From VRUE01 sp044867645 (GTDB taxonomy: Bacteria; Actinomycetota; Thermoleophilia; Solirubrobacterales; 70-9), in NCBI GenBank assembly GCA_044867645.1, contig JBIOVI010000041.1, positions 1 to 64,000 of the forward strand: DNA of 64,000 bases. Direction: 5' to 3'. A model generated the notes under the pieces. The model had not been told where the DNA came from and did no database searches. It saw nothing but the letters and a program-made list of their open reading frames with translations. A program made the position numbers and the translations under genes. Positions 7,180-14,702 of the stretch are shown here, piece after piece (the first letter of the stretch is position 1; each line of letters opens with the position of its first letter).

Positions 7180-7584
7180 ATGAGTGGTGAAATCAGCCTC
7201 CGGCTGGGACGCCGGTTTCGGCGGGTGATAGTGCTCGGATTCCTCGTCATTGGTCTCTGGGTGGTCGCGTTGGCTGGGTGCGGAAGCGAGGACAAGGGGG
7301 GCAGTGGCACGTCGGCAGTGACGGCTCTAAACGCAGATGTACCCCTTTCCGAGGAGGACATTGCAAAGCAGGCCGGCTTCCAGCACGACGGCCCGATCGC
7401 CTACGAGTACCAGGGCTGCCAGATTTCGGTGATCCTGCCATCACCTGACTACATCCAGCTCTACGCCGAGGCCGGGGACACTGTCATCACCGATCCGACC
7501 GGCACTATTGGCGCAAAGATCTACGATACGCCGGAATGCGTAGATTCGGTCGGCCACGCCCTCGCCAAGGTTGAGCTGCCCTAA
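7180..7584 (+). CDS. Prophage lipoprotein, unknown function (134 aa)
   Basis: N-terminal Arg-rich segment, hydrophobic core and lipobox VALAGC (Cys at about 34) mark a lipid-anchored exported protein; the mature part is a small globular domain with two later Cys. Strong GGGGAGGAAG upstream of ATG. It stands alone on the plus strand beside the repressor genes, as lysogeny-expressed morons do; surface exclusion is a reasonable guess. Confidence 0.7.
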   Translation: MSGEISLRLGRRFRRVIVLGFLVIGLWVVALAGCGSEDKGGSGTSAVTALNADVPLSEEDIAKQAGFQHDGPIAYEYQGCQISVILPSPDYIQLYAEAGDTVITDPTGTIGAKIYDTPECVDSVGHALAKVELP

Positions 7585-7834
7585 CTGCGCTGTCAGATTT
7601 GCTAGGCGGCCGGGCCTCATCGGGTGACCGCCTACAACAGATCCCGGTGGGGAGGCCATCCTCTCGATTCCCTGTGGAGGCAAGAACGTTAAGCGGGCGC
7701 TGCTGACTTCGCAGCTCAAGCTCGCGGGTATAGCCATTGAGGAATACCTGCGGGCCTTTAGGTAGCGCAACCGGCACCATCCCTTGACTCGTTCCCCCTC
7801 ATTGGCAAAGACTTACGGAGTAAACAAATAGCTG
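7585..7834. other. Gap with no confident gene
   Basis: A plus-strand frame ending at TAG (7762-7764) reads like the C-terminus of a protein (LKLAGIAIEEYLRAFR) but has no start codon after an in-frame stop, so it may be a decayed remnant. No clear terminator or promoter seen. Confidence 0.4.
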
Positions 7835-8485
7835 TCAAGTTTTCTGCGCAGAGGATTTCTCCGGCGGCGAGGGCACTTCAAAGCATCCGAGGAGGGACGA
7901 CATATTGATCCCCTGGTCTCCGGAGTCCTGACGCCGCTTGTTGCTTCGGTCCTCTATCTCCAGTGCTTCCAGTCGCAAGTTTTCGTAGCGTTCCAGCAGC
8001 TCATCCCGCCCTTGCTCGTCCAGCAAGATTCTGGTCTGGGTGAGGTGGAAGTGCTCGTGCGTGCCGAGCGTGCCAGCACGAAAGCCAAGCACCATGTCGT
8101 CGAGATGCGCCTGAGCGAACTCGGCCGTTAGATGTTCTTTGATCTCCGGCGGCAGTCCTTCCCACTCCTCGGTTTCGACCAGATAGCGCTCGGTCGCGCA
8201 GTAGACGTGTTCGACGGCCCCGCGGACTTTGATCTCGTCTGCGAGCTCGGCGCAGCCCAGTTCGACCAACCGCTTCGTGTGGTAGTTGACCTGATCCCCG
8301 AGGCGGCGTAGCTCTTTGGCAGGCATTTCGGGGTCGACTGTCTCCGCCAGTACCCGAGTCATCTTCGACGGACTACTGGGGCCTTGGGCGATCAGCAACC
8401 GCAGGATTTTGGCTCGTAGGGGCTGACGCAGGGCCTCCACCCTGTTCTGTGCCGCCGCCTCCTTCGCTCGAGTGCTGCTCGCCAT
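7835..8485 (-). CDS. ArsR-like winged-helix regulator (216 aa)
   Basis: N-terminal winged HTH (about 10-95: LRAKILRLLIAQGPSSPSKM, VNYHTKRLVELG, RGAVEHVYC) and a C-terminal helical domain. The VNYH...RG-A-EH-YC signature is shared with the 95-aa plus-strand protein at 9804, so they are paralogous. The ATG at 8485 follows AAGGAGG; upstream in-frame starts are rejected. Such regulators are frequent in Thermoleophilia chromosomes, so this may be host-acquired. Confidence 0.8.
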   Translation of the reverse strand: MASSTRAKEAAAQNRVEALRQPLRAKILRLLIAQGPSSPSKMTRVLAETVDPEMPAKELRRLGDQVNYHTKRLVELGCAELADEIKVRGAVEHVYCATERYLVETEEWEGLPPEIKEHLTAEFAQAHLDDMVLGFRAGTLGTHEHFHLTQTRILLDEQGRDELLERYENLRLEALEIEDRSNKRRQDSGDQGINMSSLLGCFEVPSPPEKSSAQKT

Positions 8486-8881
8486 CACGCCTCCTTGTGG
8501 ACTCGACTGACCGCTAAACAATATTCGAGCCAGAAGGTCCGTTTCCCTAGCGGCGAGCGCTGCTCCCTTTGCCGAGGAATTCCTCTGCGGTGAAACTTCC
8601 TCCTGCGAAGGGCCGATCTTAGGTGGTGCATAGCCCATTGCTCCAGCGGGAGGAGGTGATGCAGATGCAGCTCGCAAAGGCGGGGATCGCAGTCCCCATT
8701 GTGTCCATCGGAAAGGCAGGCTGAGGGCAAGAGGGGCGCCCCGCTGTCGCCTGTCTCGGCAAAGGGGGCGCCCCTCTCCCCCTGCTCAGTACCCCTGAAG
8801 TTCCTTGACGCATCCCGTCGAGGACCCAAGCACAGGGTAGGCGGGGAGGCAACGAATGCCAACGAAAAAGTCATAAGCCGC
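8486..8881. other. Non-coding stretch with a long inverted repeat
   Basis: No supportable gene in 396 bp. It contains a 13-bp perfect inverted repeat (8729-8741 and 8764-8776), whose arms each include GGGGCGCCCC, and a 13-bp dyad ATAAGCCGCTTAT at 8873-8885 that covers the stop of the small HTH gene. Confidence 0.6.
8729..8776. repeat. 13-bp inverted repeat, GC-rich hairpin
   Basis: Arms AGAGGGGCGCCCC and GGGGCGCCCCTCT are exact reverse complements around a 22-nt spacer; each arm is itself nearly palindromic, so either one long hairpin or two small cruciforms can form. No T-run follows on either strand, so a simple intrinsic terminator is not indicated. Confidence 0.75.
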
Positions 8882-9061
8882 TTATACGATCTGGTTGACG
8901 CGGGCCTGAGAGAGGCCCGCCGCGCTCGCGATCTGCTGTTGGGTGAAGCCCTGCTCGGCGGCGTCGCGGATCAATCGATCGCGCTGCGCCTTCAGCTTCT
9001 CTGTGCGGCGGATTTGTTCTCTCAAGTGGCGGAGCTGGCGCAGCGGGTCCTCGCCTGCCAC
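8882..9061 (-). CDS. Small HTH protein (59 aa)
   Basis: Starts at GTG after AGGAGAGG. A basic helix (about 10-33) leads into a resolvase/sigma-like HTH: GFTQQQIASAAGLSQARVNQ, ending at the next two residues. Probably a small DNA-binding regulator of this zone. Its stop lies in the ATAAGCCGCTTAT dyad. Confidence 0.7.
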   Translation of the reverse strand: MAGEDPLRQLRHLREQIRRTEKLKAQRDRLIRDAAEQGFTQQQIASAAGLSQARVNQIV

Positions 9062-9195
9062 AACCTCTCCTCGGAGCCTCGCGCCTCCCTTGTTGCCATG
9101 GGCTCCCCCTGCTTAGCAGAGCGGCGACACTCAAAGTCTTCGGATTGCCTTCGCGGGTAGACCGGCGGGTACCGATGGACGGGAGGGCCAACCGG

Positions 9196-9417
9196 CTAGA
9201 CGTGGGGCGAAAGAGGAAGCGCCGGCGCCACCGGCTTCACCTCGAAGATCCGATCGACGGCATCGACGTCGACCCGCTCCAGCAGGTCCTCGAGGGAGCC
9301 AGCGCGATTGACCACCTCGAAGGAACGCACGGCGATCCACTGGCCCTCCAGAGCACCCAGCGTCTGGGCCAGTGCTGCTTCGCCTTCGATGGTCCGCTGC
9401 TGTCGCAGGGTGGTCAT
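9196..9417 (-). CDS. DUF5678-like small protein (73 aa)
   Basis: Middle region WIAVRSFEVVNRAGSLEDLL matches the pattern of DUF5678-type proteins (W-V-A ... G-SL-E-L), a family often found in toxin-antitoxin-like or mobile contexts; function unknown. ATG start with AAGG upstream. Stands alone between two HTH genes. Confidence 0.6.
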   Translation of the reverse strand: MTTLRQQRTIEGEAALAQTLGALEGQWIAVRSFEVVNRAGSLEDLLERVDVDAVDRIFEVKPVAPALPLSPHV

Positions 9418-9501
9418 CCTTCGCGACCCCCGAGATAAACAGATGGGTAGCCGTACTGAGATTAGCTCGTAATCGACAGACGACCAAACAGAACCGAGCG
9501 C

Positions 9502-9741
9502 TCAGGACGACCCAAACCGCCTCGCTAAGATCGCGATGTCCTCGATCTCGACTCCGAGCCCTTGAGCCAGGCGCAGGACCGTGCCCCAATACGGGTTGCG
9601 GTCCCCGCTCTCTAGCCGGGAGATCTCGGAGAGGTAGATGCCAGTGACGTGGGCCAGTTCTTCCTGCGTCATGCCTCGCCCTTCTCGAAGCTGCCGGATC
9701 GCTTTTCCGAGCGCGGGCTGAGGTTCTGGGCGAGGTGCCAT
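9502..9741 (-). CDS. Xre-family HTH regulator (79 aa)
   Basis: Almost entirely a Cro/CI HTH: LGKAIRQLREGRGMTQEELA, IYLSEISRLESGDRNP, YWGTVLRLAQGLGV. Divergent from the winged-helix gene at 9804 across 62 bp containing the palindrome GTTTAAAC (9783-9790). ATG at 9741 chosen because upstream extension would run antisense into that gene. Confidence 0.85.
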   Translation of the reverse strand: MAPRPEPQPALGKAIRQLREGRGMTQEELAHVTGIYLSEISRLESGDRNPYWGTVLRLAQGLGVEIEDIAILARRFGSS

Positions 9742-9803
9742 CCGGGGGCTAGACAAGCTGCCTCCCGCGCCAAGGTCTATGGGTTTAAACTCAAAGCGGG
9801 TCA

Positions 9804-10091
9804 ATGAGTTGCGGCGAGGAGATCCCCTGGGAGCAGCTGGCCCGCGCCGAAACCCATGCGCTGCGCATCTCCATCCTCGAGGTGCTGTCGCTCGACGGCG
9901 GGCGGACTCTGTCGCCTCGGGAGCTGATGCATGAGCTGCAGGCACCGATGGCGACGGTCAACTACCACGTGACCTCGCTGCGGAGAGCGAAGGTGATCCG
10001 GCTTGTTCACGAGCGGGCAGTCGGTGGGGCTATCGAGCACTTCTACTGCCTAGTCGATCACTCGGCTGAGGATCTATTCGTTCGAATCTAG
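9804..10091 (+). CDS. Small ArsR-like winged-helix protein (95 aa)
   Basis: Winged HTH over the full length (ALRISILEVLSLDGGRTLSP, VNYHVTSLRRAKVIRL, GGAIEHFYC). Paralogous to the N-terminal domain of the 216-aa regulator at 7835-8485 but without its C-terminal domain. First of three plus-strand genes. Confidence 0.75.
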   Translation: MSCGEEIPWEQLARAETHALRISILEVLSLDGGRTLSPRELMHELQAPMATVNYHVTSLRRAKVIRLVHERAVGGAIEHFYCLVDHSAEDLFVRI

Positions 10092-10125
10092 AAGCCTGCT
10101 TGACTCGGATGCGAACATCTGTTCG

Positions 10126-10452
10126 ATGCAGTTCCTGCTCTCCAAAGAGGTCCGTCAGGCGGTAGAGGACGGCTCCTATGAGGCCGCCTTCGAGGAGGCC
10201 CGAGGCGTTGCCGAGCTTGAGCTGGCGAGGGGTCTGGAGGCGGTGATGGCAACGGCCGAGACGAATCTCGTGCTCTATGACGCTCTGGCTGCCCGATGGA
10301 TTGTCGCGGCCTTCGAGGAGCGACGGTTCCCCCTGCACTACCTCGGTTGGGGTGCGATGCGCTTTCAGGAAAACCTAGAGCCGGGTCGCTACACGGCAGA
10401 GGCGTTGGAGGGACTGCTGAAGCGGAAGGACAACAACCCCAAAACCTCGTGA
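10126..10452 (+). CDS. Hypothetical helical protein (108 aa)
   Basis: No recognised family; Ala/Glu-rich helices at the N-terminus and a basic C-terminus. Its stop overlaps the next gene's GTG (GTGA), so the two form a translationally coupled pair downstream of the winged-helix gene. Confidence 0.55.
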   Translation: MQFLLSKEVRQAVEDGSYEAAFEEARGVAELELARGLEAVMATAETNLVLYDALAARWIVAAFEERRFPLHYLGWGAMRFQENLEPGRYTAEALEGLLKRKDNNPKTS

Positions 10453-10784
10453 GGCCTGGCAATCACCCGCTCTCCCCTCTCGCAGCCCTCTGCTACACCA
10501 TGCGCCTAGCGGAGACGGACAGCCCCCGCTACGAGGCTGCGGTGCGCCACTTCGTCGTTTACTTCATCCAGGAGTTCGAGCCCAAGCCCCTGCAGATCCG
10601 TCGGCTGGCGGACTGCTTTGAGTGCCTCGGCGGGCACCTCTTTCGCTTCGAGGCCCTGGAGGGTCTCGACAGGCTGGCCGCTCAGATCAAGCGCTACGAA
10701 GAAGGGCGGGAACCGGGAGAGCGAGCTGTCGACTTCGCGTTCGAAGGCCAGGTGGAACGGGCGGAAGGGAGCTTCTGGGGCTAG
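10449..10784 (+). CDS. Hypothetical protein (111 aa)
   Basis: GTG start overlapping the previous stop. Helical; a Cys-containing segment (LADCFECLGGHLFRFEALEG) is the only distinctive feature. The pair 10126/10449 ends at a strong hairpin terminator and could be a toxin-antitoxin-like or regulatory pair; that is a guess from layout. Confidence 0.55.
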   Translation: MRPGNHPLSPLAALCYTMRLAETDSPRYEAAVRHFVVYFIQEFEPKPLQIRRLADCFECLGGHLFRFEALEGLDRLAAQIKRYEEGREPGERAVDFAFEGQVERAEGSFWG

Positions 10785-10844
10785 CGGGTTCGATAGTCGG
10801 CCATCCTGCGCCTTCGCCACGACCTTCTCCCCACTGAACGACAA

Positions 10845-10872
10845 AAGCCCCCGGCAGGAGTGCCGAGGGCTT
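10845..10872. terminator. Intrinsic terminator-like hairpin
   Basis: Stem AAGCCC-c-CGGCA pairs with TGCCG-a-GGGCTT around a GGAG loop, flanked by AAAA on the left and TT on the right. It lies 60 bp after the plus-strand pair and beyond the end of the leftward gene at 11027, so it may serve both directions. Confidence 0.7.
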
Positions 10873-11026
10873 GGCAGATCGTGGGATCTAGCGCTTCAGA
10901 ACGCCTGACGAAGAGCTATCGAGCTAATTGAGGCTCTAGCGAAACTCGCTTAGGCCAGTCGTGGTGCCGATTCAGAAGTCGGGTGCGAAGGCGATACCTC
11001 GCGCAGGGTGCGGTTCTACCCCAGGG

Positions 11027-12016
11027 CTATCCGACCTGCTCCTCGTCGTCAAGAAGAGAGGTCGTCTGAACGCTCGGCGGCTCAAGCCCTGGGGCGTCCT
11101 CTGGTCGCTCTACCGCGGCCTCGACGGCCACCAAGTGGAAGGTCGGCTTGCGGGGGGCGGCAACGGTGTCCTCACGCTCGCGCTCGATCCGGATCGTGGC
11201 GATCACGTCTCGGTCCCAAAGCCCCTGGGACTTGACCAGCTCCCCCACGGGATCGTCGTAGTGACCCTCGATCACCTTCTTGCCCTTGAGGGGGGTCGGC
11301 CGGTCGAAGTCGCCGCTCGGTGGCAGAACAAGCTTGAAGCGCTGCACTCCGGCGTCGGCCATCGACAGGTGGCCCGGGACAGCCTCAAGCTCTTGGTCTT
11401 CGGGTTCTCCCTCCCGATCAAGCACCAAGAAGGCTCTTGATGCCTCGACACTGGTCACCGTCACAGCCACTTGTCCGGTTGCATCCCAGGTGACCTTGGC
11501 GTCTTCAGCCTGACCAACGGCCCTCATGAACTGTTTGTAGGCCTTCGCCCCCTCCGGTCCAGTCTCCTGAGCGAGGGTCAAGAGGTCGTCGTCCTGGGCT
11601 TGCATCAGAGCGGCGATCTGCTGCGCCGCTTCGGCGATAGGCGATCCGGCTCCGTCTATCCGAAGCGTTTCGTGCTCACCCGCTACAAAGCGGATGTGCG
11701 CGGAGGCGAACTCAAAGTGGTCCACGTCCGTCGGAGCAACAAAGTCACCAAGTTTGCTCTTGTCGAGAGCAATCTTGTAGAGAGCCGTAGCGAACGTCCG
11801 GATCAGGTCTGAAAGGGCGATGGCCTCCGCCCGGTTCGGCCGGAAGGCTTTGCCGACAGCCGTCAGGGTCCCGACCGCCTGATCCCCCTCCATGTGCACA
11901 TCGCGTTTTAGGCCCGCCTGCTCGGTCGGCTTGAATTCCGGAACCTCAACAGCTTCCTCTTCTGCCTCCTCCGCATTGCTTGATTTCTCCGGCTCGGAGG
12001 AGGGCGGGGTATCCAT
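11027..12016 (-). CDS. Hypothetical protein of a two-gene module (329 aa)
   Basis: Long soluble protein with no family I recognise. Acidic N-terminal tail (1-35), a helical middle (about 60-170) and a beta-rich C-terminal half with a barrel-like pattern (VPGHLSMADAGVQRFKLVLP, LKGKKVIEGHY, VIATIRIERE). It starts 6 bp after the stop of the membrane gene upstream, so the two are one transcript bounded by the terminator at 10.85 kb. No phage structural or replication role is evident. Confidence 0.75.
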   Translation of the reverse strand: MDTPPSSEPEKSSNAEEAEEEAVEVPEFKPTEQAGLKRDVHMEGDQAVGTLTAVGKAFRPNRAEAIALSDLIRTFATALYKIALDKSKLGDFVAPTDVDHFEFASAHIRFVAGEHETLRIDGAGSPIAEAAQQIAALMQAQDDDLLTLAQETGPEGAKAYKQFMRAVGQAEDAKVTWDATGQVAVTVTSVEASRAFLVLDREGEPEDQELEAVPGHLSMADAGVQRFKLVLPPSGDFDRPTPLKGKKVIEGHYDDPVGELVKSQGLWDRDVIATIRIEREREDTVAAPRKPTFHLVAVEAAVERPEDAPGLEPPSVQTTSLLDDEEQVG

Positions 12017-12022
12017 GGCGAG

Positions 12023-12619
12023 TTAGGTCGTGCGAGACAGCAAGGAGACAACAAGCTCAGCCGTAGTTGCCGCAATGGCAAGGAGGCTGAGTATTGCCGC
12101 CGCGTAATACTGCCTGAGACGATCTTGATTCGCTTTGTGGCGAGTGTTTGCAACCCCCGCGTAGTGCTCTGCGAGTTCTTGCAGAGCCTTTCGTTCGGCC
12201 TCTTTGCCACCTGCGCCGTGGAGCAGCTTGAGCAGGTCTTCCCCTATCTCGGTCGTCGGCAGCGAACCCTGTTCCTTTGGCCACTGCTGGCGAATCGCTG
12301 CCGCGATAGCGGTGGCCAAAAGGACAACGGCCGCGATAGCCAGCCTGATCGTCCACTCTCGCCCTCCGCCTTCGAGTTTGCCGAGCGTGTCCACGCCTGA
12401 GAACGTGACGGTCTGAACGATGGCAAAGTACGCACCGGCCACGGTGACGATGCCTCGCGTCTTTCCTCCGAGCAATTCCTCCTTATGGCTCTCATGCTCG
12501 GATGCCTCTCGGAGGGCCGAAAGGAAAGGTGCAGGATCGGGCAAACCCGAGGGCGGTCCATCATCGCCGAGCTGCCCCCCCGACTCCGAGACGGCGCGGA
12601 TGTGGGGTGATCCCTCCAT
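12023..12619 (-). CDS. Three-span membrane protein of a two-gene module (198 aa)
   Basis: Soluble N-terminus (1-52), two transmembrane helices (about 55-75 and 90-110), a cytoplasmic helical region, and a C-terminal helix (about 171-193: AILSLLAIAATTAELVVSLL). Promoter presumably in 12620-12794. The layout of a membrane protein paired with a large soluble partner resembles membrane-effector pairs of exclusion or defence systems; this is inference from topology only. Confidence 0.7.
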   Translation of the reverse strand: MEGSPHIRAVSESGGQLGDDGPPSGLPDPAPFLSALREASEHESHKEELLGGKTRGIVTVAGAYFAIVQTVTFSGVDTLGKLEGGGREWTIRLAIAAVVLLATAIAAAIRQQWPKEQGSLPTTEIGEDLLKLLHGAGGKEAERKALQELAEHYAGVANTRHKANQDRLRQYYAAAILSLLAIAATTAELVVSLLSRTT

Positions 12620-12794
12620 TACTCAGAGAGTAGCCCTGTTTGCGGCCAACCAGCCTCAAAGAAATATGCGCTGATAGCGAAGTTTCTAGGCGTATCGCAC
12701 ACAACGACCTCCGCAACCCTTCCGTAGTCAGAGGGCTAGTTTTTCGCTCTCTAGAGCGGTTTTAACGTCCGATCCAACCCATAGAGTCGGCCCC

Positions 12795-13103
12795 TCAGAA
12801 CCGGCCGCTGTCGTCGATCTCCCACCGATTGATCTCGAACTGCACCTGGTAGGGACGATCACTGCGCAGATCCTCCACGAACGAGGCGATCTCGTCAATC
12901 CGAGCACGCTCGTGGCGATCTCGGAGCAAAATCAGAGCCATGAGACCAAGCAGCGCCAGCAAGGCAGCATTGACAAAGCTGGTGCTCGGCGAGCCAGCCG
13001 CCTCGTAGACGAAGACGATCCCAGCCAGCACCATGACCAAGAGGCCATCTGCATTCGTCCAAAGAAAACTCCCGACTGCTTTAGCTCTCTCGCCAAGCCT
13101 CAC
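12795..13103 (-). CDS. Two-span membrane protein (102 aa)
   Basis: Hydrophobic segments at about 19-34 (LLVMVLAGIVFVYEAAG) and 42-56 (AALLALLGLMALILL), then a charged cytoplasmic tail ending EINRWEIDDSGRF. The GTG at 13103 is the best start; no strong SD. May be holin-like or a small host-membrane effector. It follows the secreted muralytic gene. Confidence 0.55.
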   Translation of the reverse strand: MRLGERAKAVGSFLWTNADGLLVMVLAGIVFVYEAAGSPSTSFVNAALLALLGLMALILLRDRHERARIDEIASFVEDLRSDRPYQVQFEINRWEIDDSGRF

Positions 13104-13141
13104 GCAGTTCGGGAACTTACAGAGTCCTGATGATGCTCGCC

Positions 13142-13157
13142 TTTCGCGACCGCGAAA
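13142..13157. repeat. Perfect 7-bp hairpin
   Basis: TTTCGCG-ac-CGCGAAA, upstream of the two-span membrane gene. It could be an operator or part of a transcription signal. Confidence 0.55.
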
Positions 13158-13193
13158 AGACCCCCCGCCTCCGAAGAGACGAGGGGCATTGCT
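13157..13193 (-). terminator. Possible terminator after the Rpf-like gene
   Basis: On the minus strand a GC stem (CCCCTC... pairing with GAG-gc-GGGG, one bulge) is followed by TCTTTT. It lies 38 bp past the stop of the gene at 13231. Confidence 0.4.
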
Positions 13194-13230
13194 CAGCGGT
13201 CTGACAGAGTTTCGTCCCCGGCTCCCGCCT

Positions 13231-13839
13231 TCAGACGCACTCCCAGGCGGAGGACCCGACGTCGGCAAAGATCGCTGCTGCAACCCGGTCCTGTTCGGCC
13301 GGCGGAGCTTCGGCTGCGGGATGCGAGCCCGAGTAGCCGCGGCCACCGTAGAAGGCCCACGTTGAGTCGAGGATCTGGTACTTGCCGCCGGCTGTTGAGA
13401 TCCCGTTGCGCGCTCGATAGCTGCCACCAGACTCACAGAACATGATCGAGCAGGGGATGGCTGATCGCGTCCCCCCACCGCAGACGTACGGCAGGTAGCG
13501 CAAGCGCTTCTGCTGCTCGAGCTTGTGCCGGCGGTGATCGAAGTAGATCCGTTGGTCCTCCCTCCATCGGTGCCGAATAGCAGCTCGGTGGCTAGGACCG
13601 ACGGCGCACTTCACCTTCAGACGCTCTGAGGCGATCGTCAGGGCACGGGGCTTTCCTCGCTCCCAGTAGATGAGTCGCCAGACCGATTTAGACCAGGGCC
13701 TAAATTTAGCTGCGGTTGTTGCATGTCCTAAACAGGGGTCGAGGGCGGTGTTCGGACGTAGGGCAGTCGACGGGCTCGCGAGTAGAAGGGCGAGCAGGAC
13801 GACTACCCCTGATATCAGGGCAATTGCCTTGGAGGCGAT
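13231..13839 (-). CDS. Secreted Rpf/transglycosylase-like muralytic protein with non-canonical start
   Basis: The C-terminal domain is a transglycosylase-like (resuscitation-promoting factor type) fold: MFCESGGSYRA with the catalytic Glu, then STAGGKYQILDSTW and AAIFADVGSSAWECV. The first ATG/GTG/TTG in frame is at 13614, but the frame stays open upstream and encodes an excellent signal peptide (ASKAIALISGVVVLLALLLA then SPSTA). It can only start at a rare codon: ATC at 13839, 4 nt after AAGGAG, or CTG at 13878. Secretion makes sense for a peptidoglycan hydrolase. If the start were 13614 the protein would be a 127-aa cytoplasmic fragment. Confidence 0.65.
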   Translation of the reverse strand: MASKAIALISGVVVLLALLLASPSTALRPNTALDPCLGHATTAAKFRPWSKSVWRLIYWERGKPRALTIASERLKVKCAVGPSHRAAIRHRWREDQRIYFDHRRHKLEQQKRLRYLPYVCGGGTRSAIPCSIMFCESGGSYRARNGISTAGGKYQILDSTWAFYGGRGYSGSHPAAEAPPAEQDRVAAAIFADVGSSAWECV

Positions 13840-13937
13840 GAGTCTCCTTGGTCGCTTACGAGGACTGCGCCGACTCAGAAGCCCGAAGGCCGGGGCGCTT
13901 GGGGGTAGCCGGTTAGGGCGCTAGAGTTGTCGGAGCC

Positions 13938-14129
13938 ATGAGGACTATCGACGAGAAGCACGTAATGACCCCCGCTCAAATCCGCGCTGCGAATCTGAAG
14001 GCATCAACCACTCCGCTGGCCCTGGCCTGCTCCACCGCCGCGCAAACGACCCGGAACCTCGCAGCAGCCCTCAGCGGCGATCCAGTCGCCACGATCCTCG
14101 CCCGTCGATCGTCCTCCCGAAGTTCCTAG
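13938..14129 (+). CDS. Possible small protein upstream of the tRNAs (63 aa)
   Basis: Codon pattern and composition look coding (MTPAQIRAANLKASTTPLAL), with GGAG close to the ATG. No family recognised. It ends 10 bp before the first tRNA-Ser. Confidence 0.4.
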   Translation: MRTIDEKHVMTPAQIRAANLKASTTPLALACSTAAQTTRNLAAALSGDPVATILARRSSSRSS

Positions 14130-14139
14130 CACTTCACAG

Positions 14140-14222
14140 GGAAGGGACGGCTGCGTGGGCGGCAACTGGTCTTGAAAACCAGCGCGGGGTAGCACCTGGG
14201 GGTTCGACTCCTCTCCCTTCCG
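14140..14222 (+). tRNA. tRNA-Ser (anticodon TGA)
   Basis: Acceptor GGAAGGG/CCCTTCC; anticodon stem CTGGT/ACCAG with loop CTTGAAA giving TGA; a long class II variable arm (GGGT-agc-ACCT); T-arm with TTCGACT. Two G-U pairs in the T-stem and an irregular D-arm. Phage-borne; reads UCA, a rare codon in this GC-rich host. Confidence 0.85.
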
Positions 14223-14231
14223 CTTCACCCT

Positions 14232-14315
14232 GGAGAGGACCCGGCTGGATCAGGAGCACCGTTGCTAGCGGTGTAGGGCTTAACCGCCTTGCGGGTTCGA
14301 GTCCCGCTCTCTCCG
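14232..14315 (+). tRNA. tRNA-Ser (anticodon GCT)
   Basis: Acceptor GGAGAGG/TCTCTCC, anticodon arm CACCG-TTGCTAG-CGGTG giving GCT, class II variable arm with GGC/GCC stem, T-arm GCGGG-TTCGAGT-CCCGC. Nine bases after the first tRNA-Ser and probably co-transcribed. Confidence 0.9.
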
Positions 14316-14339
14316 CTCAGGACGTTAAGGTCTGTGGCG

Positions 14340-14702
14340 ATGGATCAGCCAGAATGCATGAATCTGATCCGGGTCGACGTCGAGTTTCGATGCCAGCCGC
14401 AGCAAGCCGAGGCGATGATCGGCTTGGTCGACCACGTCGAGTACGGCGCCGACGCTGGCATCGCGCGGGTTCACGCAACGACGACCAGCAAAGACCACCT
14501 CCTTGCCGCTTCAAGGCAGGCGCTCGAAACGATCGAGGAAGTCCTTGGCGGTGCTGGGCTGAGCTACGACGATGTTCTCAGGCTGAGCATTGACACCGAG
14601 GAACTAGTTGAGGACAACGGCACTTGGCGACGTCGTGGCGAGTTGGTCGGGTCGGTGCTCTACGCAGGAAGCTGGGGTCCCGATCACCCAGATCGCTTCT
14701 GA
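14340..14702 (+). CDS. Hypothetical phage protein (120 aa)
   Basis: Begins shortly after the tRNA pair. Alternating beta/helix pattern (VDVEFRCQPQQAEAMIGLVD, LEEVLGG-like helix) suggests a small alpha/beta fold; no family recognised. The ATG at 14340 or 14358 could be used. Confidence 0.6.
   Translation: MDQPECMNLIRVDVEFRCQPQQAEAMIGLVDHVEYGADAGIARVHATTTSKDHLLAASRQALETIEEVLGGAGLSYDDVLRLSIDTEELVEDNGTWRRRGELVGSVLYAGSWGPDHPDRF

Noticed and set aside
7585..7834. C-terminal-looking frame (LKLAGIAIEEYLRAFR)
   Set aside because: It has an upstream in-frame stop and no start codon; too short to call a pseudogene with confidence.
12735..12760. CGCTCTctAGAGCG hairpin as a terminator
   Set aside because: The T-run orientation does not suit the leftward gene ending at 12795, and no plus-strand gene ends here.
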